Below the pieces are notes generated by a model. It was not told the DNA's origin, searched no databases, and saw only the letters and a program-made list of their open reading frames with translations. Below, one piece after another: positions 12,182 to 24,205 of a stretch of 64,000 nucleotides of DNA. The stretch spans positions 3,100,001-3,164,000 of the forward strand of contig AP026547.1 of NCBI GenBank assembly GCA_026075535.2. The letters run 5' to 3'. The DNA comes from Tricholoma matsutake. Its lineage: Eukaryota; Basidiomycota; Agaricomycetes; Agaricales; Tricholomataceae. Position numbers and translations under genes: made by a program. Position 1 is the stretch's first letter, and the number at the start of each line of letters is the position of its first letter.

Positions 12182-12357
12182 GAATATTTTTTTAGTTGGG
12201 TTTCAGTCTGAAGAAATTTCAACAAAAATTGTTGTTTGCAATGTAAACTACTATGTATCACAGGCATACACTGACTGTCATCTCATTCATACATGGCTAG
12301 TATGTGTATCAGAATATTCTTTTGGTTGGGTTTCAGTCTGAAGAAATGTCAACAAAT
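12182..12357 (+). repeat. Direct repeat, about 47 bp x 2, period 130 bp
   Basis: Two copies (12182-12229 and 12312-12357) share GGGTTTCAGTCTGAAGAAAT and flanking bases with few differences. No coding signal is seen here, nor in the following stretch to 12848. Confidence 0.6.
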
Positions 12358-12870
12358 GCTGATTGCTAGGGAATTGGGGTCCTGGGGGTCCCTATTCCCT
12401 GGAAATGCCTGGCTGAACTATCTGAAGTGGACAGCAACATGGACAGCAACATGGACAGTGACATGAGCAATTTCAGTCCAGAGGACAGAGAAGATGAACT
12501 TTACCTTGATACAGGGTACAGTGCACTTTAGCCTGCAGCATATGAATCGAGTAGCTGGTGGTCACCTGGTTATACATTATGCTACACAATTCCAGGGTGA
12601 GTAGCAAGGGGGTGTCAGAGTTTGAATTTACCTTATCAGGATGGTTAGTTAGTCCCCGCCCCAAACCTCTTAATTTTTTTTGGAAGTCACATGATAATTG
12701 TACCCAAGGGCCCTATGGCACCTTCCTGATGTGAAAGAAAACTTATGACAAGCCCCTTTTGGAAAGCAGGTGCCAACTGAGTGGTTGGAGGCACACAGAA
12801 TGACTGATCAGGTAAGAGACTACTCTATTAAGCATATGCATAAGGTACTGAAACAGAGAAGGAACCAACA

Positions 12871-13059
12871 GTGGATGAGGATGGATGTGTTCTCTGTCTA
12901 GACTGTAAAACATGGGTCAGAACTGGGAATGGTGGGGTGCAGAATTTTCTGCAGGGCCATCATGGAACAGCCCAGTGTGCAGCAAATAAAAAGAAGCAGC
13001 AATCTGCAGAGAGGGCCAAAAAGGCAAAGGAAAACACATTGAAGTGGTTTTGGCCTTGA
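12871..13059 (+). pseudogene. Short zinc-finger-like ORF fragment
   Basis: The 62-codon frame contains CLDCKTWVRTGNGG, then HHGTAQC and a Lys/Ala-rich tail, a Cys2-His-Cys pattern like the BED or transposon-type DNA-binding fingers of fungal proteins. It ends at TGA. The same frame continues for a few codons after the stop, and GTGAGT near 13164 could be a splice donor. It may be exon 1 of a decayed transposase-linked gene. Function is not established. Confidence 0.35.
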
Positions 13060-13215
13060 GCACCTGCTGTGCTGCCCACTGTAGCAGTACCAACACTCAT
13101 AAAAAATGTTGAGGGACCAAGATGTTATTGAGTGCACAATGGTAGGATGCAAGATGAGATGGGTGAGTAAAGAATCTTCTGTACAGCAGAATCACAGGGC
13201 TGATACTTAGTCCTA

Positions 13216-13391
13216 TGTAAGAGTGCCTCTTACATCATCACACCATTATCACATGCTTCAGTATTATCACATGTTATTCCAGTAGTATATAGTCTATACT
13301 TTGAGTACTTGTACTGTAGCTTAGTTTCCCCCCTTCAAAATATACTAAGTTCCTTACATGTTTTGGTTCTCTTGAGTGTTGGAAGCTCCAC
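13216..13391 (+). repeat. Dispersed repeat X, copy 1 (empty foldback site)
   Basis: It starts TGTAAGAGTGCC and ends GGAAGCTCCAC. Copies 2 (complement of 18640-18828) and 3 (21781-21882 plus 22606-22692) lie on the palindrome arms. The LTR-like start suggests a retrotransposon end, but no partner LTR or PBS could be assigned. Copy 1 carries the uninterrupted ACTGTAGCTT site (about 13314) into which a foldback inserted in copy 3. Confidence 0.7.
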
Positions 13392-13717
13392 TTTTTTTTT
13401 GAGATGAGCATGATCACAGGGCGATCAACATAACCCACCATTGTTCCTTGAAATACCTAATCCAGAAACTTGCCAACCTATCACCACCTTGACGTTATTG
13501 CACCCTGCTTCTCCCAAACCTGCTCAGACTGCTCTGGCTCAAGAGACGTCATTGCATACCCATCACCCCACATCATAATGGATGACAGTCTGGCAAAGGA
13601 AACCCACCTGCCCCCAATATAAAAACTGTAAAAACCTTGAAATGATAAGAATACTCTTGCCAAAACCCCCCATCTTGCCACCAACACCAAAATAACAAGC
13701 TGTCTCGCATACCTTCC

Positions 13718-16700
13718 ATGCTCCAACCACTAACCATTCACAGCCGTACACGCGCCCAATGCCCAGTCACACCCTCACCTAGCCCTGCTAGTAATCTGTC
13801 CTCTCTCACACCCTCACCTCCCATGCATATAGCTACTGCACCCCATGCAAATGCTAGCTCCACAGACACATCCTCTTCCGACTCTGAAGTTGAACACCCA
13901 CCCCTGCCCCCATACCATCCCGCAACATGCAACATGTCCACTGAAATCCCCTACACCCCTGCTGCTGTCCAACAACAATCTTCAAGCCATGCCCCTGTCA
14001 TGTCCACTGGCCGCATCACCATCACAGCCATCCAGGTCTGGGAAAATGCTTGCCGCCGCTTCTTCCAGCACAAATCTATTGCTGAGATGGACTGTGTCAC
14101 AGCCATCAGCTACAACTTCAAAGGCTCAGGTGTACAATCTTGGGTCAGTGCCAACCTTGCATGACTCACTGCCCTCACCTTTGACCAGTTCATCTTAGAA
14201 TTCAAGAAGAAATTCCTGCTGCAAAACTGGCAAGATGACCTCATTGCTGCTCAGATTAGCATGCAATGTCAAAACTCTTTCTTGTCCTGGAGCAAGAAAA
14301 TCCATGAGGTGAATGCAGAACTTGGCATCGCAAAGTCAGGATACCATATTAAGGAAGACAAGTTATGTGCACATTTTGTCCCCAGGTTAGCACCTGGCCT
14401 CAAACTTTCTTACAATGCAAGCAACACCCCTTCGGACCTTGACAAGATCATGGACCTTGATGCTTGGATCGAGCACGTACACCCCTTGACCTCAAACTGG
14501 AGAACAGATGAGCACACTGGGTCAAGATCACCATTGAAGGACAGCAAGCGGCAGCCAAGGGTCGCAATGTACTGCGCAACTCTTCCATTGCCAACACTGG
14601 CTCTGCCACAAACACCCCCACATCCATGTCGGGCACTTTCACTCCCAAACTCATGCAAGCAGAACATGACCTCCTGAAGGCTCACCATGGCTGTTACTGG
14701 TGCTGCATCTTCTACGCTGGACACATGGGTCCTGACTGCACCCTTGGCCCAAATGAATGCCCATCCCCAGAGGCTTGCAAAAATGTCACTCTGGCTCATG
14801 TGCTCAAGGTGAAAGCTGCCTTTGAGAAGAAGCAAAACCCCACTGTCATCACAGCAATTTTTGGTCAGAGTGAGGATGACAGCAATGTTGCCCTGAGCAA
14901 CGACAATCTTTCTCTCCCCAACCACCTCTGGTGGACCTGTTGCATTGATGCCCCTGCTACCTGTGCCCCAACACCAATCTGAGTGCTCATTGACCATGGC
15001 TCCCCACCAGTGCTGATTTCCTCTGACTTTGCTGACCTCATGTGCCTCGAACATCGCAAACTTTTCAAACCATTTTCAATTTCAGGTGCCCTTGTAGACA
15101 GAAAAAGATCCTCAGACACTAGCAGAGTTTTAGATGAATATTGTAAAATACACCTTCAATCACAAGATGCTTTATGGAAATCATGCGTTGTGAACACCAT
15201 CATCTGCCCAAACCTTCACACCAACCTCATATTGGGCCTAGATTTCTTAGCAAAGAACAAAATTGTTGTCAATGTGGAACTCAGAACAGTAATTGCAAGA
15301 GATACAAACTATGATCTGCTGAACCTGCCCATCCCTGAACAATGCAAACCACAAATATCTCCACATCAATGCAGGAGAAACAAGGCAAAGGCAATCAAGC
15401 TAGGACAATCAGAAGCACACAACACACATTGCCTGGTACACTGAACTTTTACAACTGTTTGATGAGAACCCTGAACAATTTGACTTCGACAAATACACCA
15501 TTTCCTCCCCAGACCTCATTGCAGCTGTGCAAACACAGATTCAACAACTCGCCAGTGAGAAAATCCTGCAGAGCCTCGATACCAAATTCAAAAAGAACTT
15601 CAGCAACCAATTCCCTAGTGATATCCTGCATGCAAGAGATCTACCTACTGATGTTTACCATCACATTGAAATTAAACCTGGGCTACCTATTTCCATTGGC
15701 CATGCATACTCCTGTCCCCACAAGTACCATGAAGGATGGAAAACTCTCATCAATCAACATGTTGCTGCTGGGTGCATATGCCCTTCATCATCGCTGTATG
15801 CTTCACCCTCATTTATCATACCAAAAACAGACCCCACAGTTCTTCCCAGATGGGTTAATGACTACTTAAAACTGAATAACATCACCGTGCCAGATCACTA
15901 TCCCCTCCCACGCATCGATGACATTCTGGCAGATTGCTCCAAAGGCAAGATATGGGGTAAAATCAACATGACTAACTCGTTTTTTCAAACCTTAGTACAC
16001 CCCAAGCATGTCAAATACATGGCCACACTGACTCCATTTGGTCTATGGGAGTGGGTTGTTATGCCGATGGGTCTGTAGAATTCACCTGCAACACACCAAC
16101 ATTGCATAACCTTAGCACTCTCAGACCTTATTGGGAAAATCTGCCATGTTTATTTTGATGACATCATTATCTGGTCCTTGTCGCTGGCAGAACACTGCAA
16201 AAATGTTGCTCGAGTGCTCAAAGCTCTATGGGCAGCACATTTATACTGCTCGCTGAGGAAGTCTCAGTTATTCACAACAGAAATCAACTTCCTCGGACAC
16301 CACATCTCCTCAAGAGGCATTGAAGCTGATGGGTCAAAAGTAGAGCAGATTTTGAACTGGCCTGTCCCAAAATCAGTGAAACAAGTGCGACAATTTCTAG
16401 GACTTGTCTGCTACATAAGCACCTTCCTCCCTGCCCACCACCATTCTCACACCCTTAACCAAGAAAGAATGCAACATGACCTTCCCTGAATGGACACCTG
16501 ACCACCAGAGAGCATTTGAATCTATCAAGGGGCTTGTTCTCAGTCGTGACTGCCTCACCACAATTGACCACCAAAACCCAGAAAACAAGAAAATCTTCAT
16601 CACCTGCAATGCCAGCAAATGGTGAACTGGCACAATTCTCTCTTTTGGAGAGACTTGGGAACCATCTTGACCAGTAGCATTTGAGAGCAGACAACTAAAG

Positions 16701-18320
16701 GGACCCAAACTCCATTACCCCATAGACAAACAAGAGTTACTGAGTATCATGCACGCCCTCATGAAATGGTGAGTGGACCTTCTTGGTACACACATAAACA
16801 TTTACACCGACCACAAGATGCTCCAAAACTTCAATTCACAGAAGGATTTATCACTTAGACAAGCCCACTGGATGGAGTACTTATCACAGTATGAACATAC
16901 AATAACATACATCAAAGGGGAAGACAATATAGTCGCAGATGCATTGTCCCACCTACCAGACCCCATACCACCTACTGTCGACATTGCTGTGATGTTCAGC
17001 ATTGAAAATGATCCTACCCTGTTCAAGAGAATTCGGAAAGGGTACATGCATGACACATGGTGCATCAGAATTCTCAATGACCTGAAACGCAAGGTATTGG
17101 ATAGCAAACTTGACATAAAACTTTGAAACGGATTACTATTCATTGGCTCCCACCTCATAATCCCAAAATACTGTGACCTCCGTGAAGACCTCTTCCATCT
17201 CGCACACAACCACCTCAGCCACTTTGGAGGAGAGAAGACCTATGCATCCTTGCAAAACAGATTCTACTGGCCTAACATGCAAAGGAACCTCCTCAATGCA
17301 TATGTACCTGGCTGTGCTGAATGCCAATGCAACAAATCACATACACACAGAACCCCCAGCCCACTGCACCCCCTCCCTGTCCCCCTTCAACAATTTGACT
17401 CTGTTGTGATCAACTTCATTGGGCCTCTCCCATGAGATGGCAACTTCAACCAGATCATCACCATGACTGATCGAATGGGCGCTGACATCCAGCTCACACC
17501 ATGCACCACAGACATTTCAGCAGAAGAATTTGCAAACATCTTTTTCGACACCTGGTATTGTGAAAACAGCTGCCCTCTGGAGATAATCAGTGACTGTGAC
17601 AAGCTATTCATATCAAAGTTCTGGAAGGCACTCATGAAGCTTACAGGAATCAAGCACAAGCTTTCAATGTCCTACCACCCCAAAACGGATGGTGCTTTGG
17701 AATGGACAAACAAGACAGTGGTGCAATGCTTACACTACCATGTTGAACAGAACCAGAAGGGGTGGGCTCGATTGCTACCCAAAGTAAGATTTGACATTAT
17801 GAATACCATCAATGCTTCCACAGGCTTCTTGCCCTCCATTCTAAAAACTGGGCGCTCACCATGATTGCTACCCCCCTTACTCAACCATGGTGACTTTCCA
17901 ACTACTGAAGAGGCTGAAATGGGAGAAATAACTGAGTTGGAACATGCAAGAGCTGTTGTGGAAGCAATTGAAGGAGATGTACAGGCAGCACAAGACTCCT
18001 TACTCGGCGCTAAGGTCTTGCAAGCACACCATGCAAATAAAGATCGTTCACCTGAGCCATCTTTTCAAGTGGGCAACCTCATGATGCTAACAACTGCATG
18101 TCAGAGGAGGGAGTACATGCAGGCAAAAGACAGATGAGTAGCTAAATTCATGGCTAGGTGGGACAGACCATACGAGATTCTGGAAGGGTACCCCGACACA
18201 TCAACATATAAACTCTTACTACCAGTGCCATCAAGACAATATCCGGTGTTCCATGTTTCCCAACTCCAACTGCACCATGACAACGATGCTTCCCTTTTCC
18301 CCTCACATGAACTTGAATGA
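13718..18320 (+). pseudogene. Ty3/gypsy polyprotein, decayed (gypsy F)
   Basis: The order is gag, protease, RT, RNase H, integrase. Gag has a retrotransposon capsid segment and a CYWCCIFYAGHMGPDC knuckle near 14693. Protease-like LIDHGSPPVLIS lies at about 14986. RT (15527-16489) has YFDDI near 16152. RNase H includes LGTHINIYTDHKML. Integrase has an H-H-C-C finger (HLAHNHLSHFGG near 17200), IISDCDKLF and TDGALEW. A GPY/F-like WDRPYEILEGY follows near 18160. The residue expected to be the first catalytic Asp reads Asn (VVINFIG). Several frameshifts and stops are present. No chromodomain follows the final TGA. Confidence 0.88.
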
Positions 18321-18378
18321 TCAGTATGGGATTAAAGAAGATAATCTAGTACAAACAATTGTACAACCATAATGAACA

Positions 18379-18469
18379 TGTTACACGTGATATGTATGTG
18401 ATTGTGATAGGGTGTGTGAGGCTCATGATGGATAAGAGATCATAAGGGAGAATCCCTTACACTCCCACA
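18379..18469 (+). repeat. Possible 3' LTR fragment of gypsy F
   Basis: TGTTACACGTG opens at 18379 about 60 bp after the gypsy coding end, and ACTCCCACA lies near 18469, giving a TG...CA segment of 91 bp. No second copy was found before the gag, so the element is 5' truncated and the assignment is tentative. Confidence 0.3.
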
Positions 18470-19018
18470 ATGACCAAAAAATTGTTACTGTTCTGGGGTT
18501 GTTGATTCCCAAGATGCAAGGGCTTTGGTCTCAAGGAGTTCAGATCGTGGCAGCCAGAGATCCGATTCTGGTCCATATCCAACCCATCACACCAGATATT
18601 GTCATCCTTGTCTGCGTGGTTGCTCATCCAGGATGCAGTGGATGGAAGGAAGCTGGAGCTTCCAACACTCAAGAGAACTGAAACATGTAAGGAACTTAGT
18701 ATATTTTGAAGGGGGGAAACTAAGCTACAGTACAAGTACTCAAAGTATAGACTATATACTACTGGAATAACATGTGATAATACTAAAGCATGTGATAATG
18801 GTGTGATGATGTAACAGGCACTCTTACACTATCTCATACTCCAAAAAAAATGACTGGGGGGGGCAGGTGGCAAGGTAAATGTGGTTGTGGTAACCAAAAA
18901 TAACTTTACATGTTCACAAGAGCACTGAGTCAGAGTTGGACAGGTGTGGTGCAGGGGACATGACAGGTGCAGGGCTGGTGACAATGAATGGGGCTGGTGA
19001 CAGGGCGGGACAGGTGAC

Positions 19019-19195
19019 AGGGATGGGGACAGGGCCAGCGACATGGATGGGGACAGGGCCAGTGACATGGATGGGGACAGGGCCAGTGACATGGATGGGG
19101 ACAGGGCCAGTGACATGGATGGGGACAGGGCCAGTGACATGGATGGGGACAGGGCCAGTGACATGGATGGGGACAGGGCCAGTGACATGGATGGG
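19019..19195 (+). repeat. 24-bp minisatellite, about 7 copies, left palindrome arm
   Basis: The unit GACATGGATGGGGACAGGGC plus CAGT is repeated in tandem. The matching place on the right arm (about 21540-21600) holds only one or so copies, so the array grew after the arms were formed. Confidence 0.85.
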
Positions 19196-21882
19196 GCTGG
19201 TGCTGTGGACAGTGCTAGTGACATGGATGGGAGCATGGATGTAAACGTGGGCATAGACAGTGAGCATCAACAGCATTGTTAGTGACACGGCAGGGGTGTA
19301 GGATGCAGGTGGCAGCAAAATGGTTCATTTTGGGGGGTTCTGTGGCAAACTGGGGGGTCGGAATGGGCCATGTGGGTGTTCCAATGGCTCTAGAAGCATG
19401 TGTCATTGTCTAGGAACTGGGGCCAGTGATCCAGAGTGAGGCAGAGCAGGGGGCTTGGTCGTTGTCGATGAACATGTCAACAATAATGAGGTAGTGGGAC
19501 GGGGTGGTTCCAGGTGTGGAATGGGGGACAGGGGATCAAGCTGGGGACAACAGGATGGTGTGGGAGGTGGAAAGGGTCATCGTTGTGGTTGGTGCCCAGC
19601 AGAGTTCATCCATCGAACAAATGATGCGTTTCAATGAATGCAGTTGCTCATCATATTGTGAGTCAGTTTCCTCAGCTTTAGACAGTCCCTGTACATTGTT
19701 TAGGGCCTGAAAATAGAGTCCTGAAGTATCAGACATCACTTGAGTGGTAGCCATTACCCCAGCAGTCATTTCAGCAGTGGATGCCACAGCAGTGGCCACC
19801 ATTGCCAGCAGTCATGTGACAGCGGAATGGTGGGGGCCAGAGTGGGCAAACGAGGGTCCTGGGCTCAGTAGTGGTGCTATGGGTCGACCTGGCAGTGTGT
19901 TGCATCATTTTCAAGATGCTGGGGGCAGTTTCAAAAAGTGGGGAAGAGGTCATTGTCATCATTGTCAACAACAGTGATGTGGCTGATGGAGGCTGTGCAA
20001 ATGGGGGAACAAGAGGTATGGGGGTCAAAATGAAATAGGCTGGGTTTTGAAGGAGAGCAAACAATGTCTAATGATGCCAAATGAGTTGAAGGGAGGTGAC
20101 ATGAGAGGCAGGGGTGGGGGAACTGGTGGTGGGGAACAGCTTGTTTGCTGGGGTGAGCTAGGGGCAGATGGGCAGTGAACGGGGGTGTTCTGATGGGTTT
20201 GGTAGCATATTCCGTCATTTCTGAGCTGTGGCCCATGGTCCAGAGTGGGACAGTGCAGTAGTTTCAGGAGGCATCGACAGGAGTGTTGATGATGATATGG
20301 CAGTGAAACAGGGCAAAATGAGGATTGTCAGGGCTCAAGGGGGTGCACATGGGGTGGCAGGATGATGTGGGATGCTGAATAGGTAGTTGTTGGGGAAGAT
20401 GGGGTTGGTGGGAGTTGTTAGTTGAGCAGACAGCACATTCAAATGAACATGTGGGCACATGAGTGTGTTTTGCCACCACATCATCATCGACACTCCTGTT
20501 GATGCCTCCCAAAACTACTGCACTGTCCCACTACCATGGGCCACAGCTCATAAATGATGGAATATGCTACCAAACCCATCGGAACACCCCCGTTCACTGC
20601 CCATCCACCCTAGCTCACCCCAGCAAACAAGCTGTTCCCCACCACCAGTTCCCCCACCCCTGCCTCTCATGTCACCTCCCTTCAACTTGTTCAGCATCGT
20701 CAGACATCATTTGCTCTCCTTCAAAACCCAGCCCATTTCATTTTGACCCCCATACCTCTCATTCCCCCATTTGCACAGCCTCCATCAGCCACATCAATGT
20801 TGTTGACAATGATGACAATGACCTCTTCCCCACTTTTTGAAACTGCCCCCAGCGTCTTGAAAATGATGCAACACACTGCCAGGTCGACCCATAGCACCAC
20901 TACTGAGCCCAGGACCCTCGTTTGCCCACTCTGGCCCCCACCATTCCACTGTCACATCACTGCTGGCAATGGTGGCCACTGCTGTGGCATCCACCACTGA
21001 AACGACTGCTGGGGTAATGGCTACCACTCAAGTGATGTCTGATACTTCAGGACTCTATTGCTAGGCCTAAACAATGTACAGGGACTGTCTAAAGCTGAGG
21101 AAACCAACTCATGATATGACGAGCAACTGTGTTCATCAAAATGCATCATTTGTTTGATGGACAAACTCTGCTGGGCCCACCAACCACAATGATGACCCTT
21201 TCCACCTCCCACACTGTCCTGTTGTCCCCTGTCCCCCATTCCACACCTGGAACCACCCTGTCCCACTGCCTCATCATCGTCGACATGTTTGTCAACAACA
21301 ACCAAGCCCCCTGCTCTGCCCCGCTCTGGACCACTGGCCCCAGTTCCTAGATGATGACACACGCTTCTAGAGCCATTGGAACACCCACATGGCCCATTCT
21401 GACCCCCCAGTTTGCCACAGAACCCCCCAAAACAAACCATTTTGCCGCCACCTGCATCCTACACCCCTGCCGTGTCACTAACAATGCTGTCAATGCTCAC
21501 CATCTATGCCCATGTTTCCATCCATGCCCCTGTCCATGTCACTAGCACCATCCACAGCACCAGCCCCATCCATGTCACCAGCCCTGTCCCCATCCCCATC
21601 GCCTGTCCTGCCCTGTCACCAGCCCCATTCATTGTCACCAGCCCTGCACCTGTCATGTCCCCTGCACCACACCTGTCCAACTCTGACTCAGTGCTCTTGT
21701 GAACATGTAAAGGGAATTTTGGTTACCATGACCACATTTACCTTGCCCCCCCTGGTCATTTTTTTTGGAGTATGATAGAATGTAAGAGTGCCTCTTACAT
21801 CATCACACCATTATCACATGCTTCAGTATTATCACATGTTATTCCAGTAGCATATAGTCTATACTTTGAGTACTTGTACTGT

Positions 21883-22602
21883 CACAACAGACAGGGCAAA
21901 ACATTCCCTGAGAGAAAATATGGAGAAAATGTGAAGAAAATTACACTTTTTCATGCAGCAACCAAGTAGGGAAAAACTGGTGAAAATAAGTTGTTTCCTC
22001 TTTATTTTCTCTGCCATCTTCCTTAGGGAAAATATATCATTTTTGTGGAGAGAAAAAAAGGGGAATTAGAAGTGAAAAGACTTCATTTTCTCTTGATTTC
22101 CCTTTGATTTTTGCCTGGGACAAAAAAGTTATATTTCCTGCAAGAGTAAATTAGGAATCTCTGGAGAATATAACTTATTTCTTCCAACCTTTTGGTTTGA
22201 GAATTGCATGGGAAAAAGTGTAATTTTCTCCTGGTGAAAATCTGGCAAACAATGAGGAGAAAATTACACTTTTTCCCATGCAATTCTCAAAGCAAAAATT
22301 TGGAAGAAATAAGTTATGTTCTCCAGAGATTTCTAATTTACTCTTGCAGGAAATATAACTTTTTTGTCCCAGGCAAAATCAAAGGGAAATCAAGAGGAAA
22401 TAAGTTCTTTTCACTTCTAATTCCCCTTTTTTCTCTTTACAAAAATGATATATTTTCTCTGAGGAAGATTGAAGAGAAAATAAAGAGAAAATAACCTATT
22501 TTCACCAAATTTTCCCTACTTGTTTGCTGCATGAAAAGGTGTAATTTTCTCCACATTTTATCCATATTTTCTCTCAAAGAAATCTTTTCCCTGCCTGTTG
22601 TG
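21883..22602. mobile_element. CACTA-like foldback MITE in repeat X copy 3
   Basis: The ends are CACAACAGACAGGG and its imperfect inverse ending CTGTTGTG, with TGT duplicated on both sides (21880-21882, 22603-22605). The uninterrupted sequence ACTGTAGCTT occurs in copy 1 near 13314 and, inverted, near 18724, showing the empty site. The element is almost entirely two long inverted arms that meet near 22240. It encodes no protein. The 3-bp TSD and CAC terminus fit CACTA/EnSpm, like the element at 3637-4227. Confidence 0.88.
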
Positions 22603-22692
22603 TGTAGCTTGGTTTCCCCCCTTCGAAATATACTAAGTTCCTTACATGTTTTGGTTCTCTTGAGTGTTGGAAGCTCCAGCTTCCTTCCATCC

Positions 22693-23410
22693 TACAGTGC
22701 ATCAATCTTGAGTATGTTGTCAATGGCTGGGCTTGTGAGGCATGTGTGTTAGTATGTGTTCGATCGTGATTTGTGGCTTGGTACTATACAGTTAGTTTGT
22801 ACCATGTCCTGTACACGCTGTGGATGTCCCTTCTGCACTTCATCATTCGAGCCCATCACTTGTCTCTGTGCTGACTATGAGGCCAGTCTCCAGGCTGGAG
22901 CTCCTGAGCTTAAATCTCAATAATGTGAGGTGAGTAGGAATAGTTAGAGACATGGTGGAAAGCGGCGACGAGGATAATGCGACGAGGGTGGTGTTAAATT
23001 TTCCTTATATAGTAACTATTTCCCACACCTAGTTAGTTAGTTCCCCTATCCAGGCCGTTAAAAAAAAAATCAACCTGATATGCTTAATTTCTTTTCTGAC
23101 ACCCCCTTGGCGAGTAGTCTAAGAAAAACCCACTGCAGGACCATTACCAGAACTTATATAAGTCTACAATCATTTGGAATCTCAAAGTTCAATGCAGGTA
23201 ACCTATATGCAGTGAGATCCCGATTGCGACAGCGCATGTCAGATTCACTCAAGTTCTATGGCACCATTATGTGGCATGCTAACAATAGCTACCTATTCTA
23301 GATTTACTCTGTTGCATGCAGCTATAATGTGAGCAAAAATATATGAATGGTGTCACCTCCTGCCCATGCCATGCTTTGAATGTTTGACACGTTACAATAA
23401 CCCTGCTTTC
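22693..23410. other. Non-coding transition to the gene island
   Basis: No gene is recognised. It holds GGCGACGAGGATAATG near 22969, resembling the gypsy 3' motif near 1101. CTGACACCCCCTTG at about 23096 is an inverted counterpart of sequence at 12597-12645, hinting that both once flanked the same inserted block. Confidence 0.4.
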
Positions 23411-23415
23411 TTGAT

Positions 23416-24205
23416 GTGTCTCTCGGCGCATTAGCTCTCGCTCTAGTACTTCTGCGTTCTCCGTCGCGGTTGCTCGAGAGAAGGATCATTGAGGAGCCTT
23501 CGCAGCGCTACGAACCTGGCGGCTACCATCCTGTTAACGTAGGGGACGTCTACAAACAACGATATCAAGTCGTTCAACAGGTTGGTTGGGGTCAGTACTC
23601 AACAGTATGTGGACCTTCAGTTTGTGTTTATTTTCTCTGGTGTCCTAAGCCTTGTCACGCATCTACTTCCCTCTACTTACTTAGAGAGCAGCGTCAGGCC
23701 GCGATAAAAGTGCTTGTCGTCTCGAACGATACCACCGGGTGGGACGAGTGCGGCGTGCTGAGGACTCTTCGGGACCAGAATCCCCAGGCACTAGGCTATC
23801 GTCATATTTGCCAACTGCTTGACGATTTCGTTATTCAAGGACCGAATGGATCGCACATATGTATCGTGACTGAACTTATGGGTGCCACTGCTGTCGACAT
23901 CGATCGCTGCCTGTCAGCTGCCATACCTCTCTTCTTGGTCAAGCGTATATCTAACCATGTGCTGCTCGCTCTGCAGTACATGCATGATTTCATACAGGTA
24001 AGGTATTACCTTCTCCCCTGATCTCTGCTCTCCCTTACTCAAGCCGGTTAATTAGACATCAAAGGTGACAACATCTTCATGACCAGGGCACCTAGCGCCA
24101 GCTGCAGTTCAACTCAATCAGTCTGATTTGATGTCGGCGATATTCAAGCTTGGAGACATGGGTTCCAGTGTGTTCTTCGAGTTGCAGCATCAGCATGTTG
24201 TGTAA
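23416..24205 (+). pseudogene. SRPK-like serine/threonine kinase fragment
   Basis: The frame contains YEPGGYHPVNVGDVYKQRY, then VGWGQYST (glycine-rich loop), AAIKVLV (lysine), and HICQLLDDF with ICIVTELMG, as in fungal SR-protein kinases. An intron probably starts at GTATGT near 23608, and another runs from GTAAGG (23999) to TTAG (24055). DIKGDNIFM of the catalytic loop follows in one frame and a DLMSAIFKLGDMG block in another, so a frameshift separates them. The HxD part and the C-lobe are missing, and no in-frame ATG opens the frame. SRPKs phosphorylate Ser-Arg splicing factors; this copy looks inactive. Confidence 0.75.

Larger units (their letters stand above)
18640..22692. repeat. Large imperfect palindrome (inverted duplication)
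   Basis: The left arm (18640-20304) is repeated in inverse on the right arm (20467-22692), around a unique centre of about 160 bp. A 77-codon frame read on plus at 19744 and on minus at 21027 differs at about five residues. The arms carry repeat X at their outer ends. They differ by a 24-bp minisatellite expansion on the left and a 720-bp foldback on the right. Frames inside are Pro/Ser/Thr-rich and low complexity, and no protein family is recognised. Confidence 0.85.

Noticed and set aside
13216..18828. Repeat X as the LTR pair of gypsy F
   Set aside because: The two copies flanking gypsy F are in opposite orientation, while LTRs must be direct. The gypsy end also carries a different TGTTACACG sequence.
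18829..21775. Pro/Ser/Thr/Met-rich frames in the palindrome as surface proteins
   Set aside because: They change frame with the minisatellite, occur on both strands of both arms, and lack conserved features or starts.
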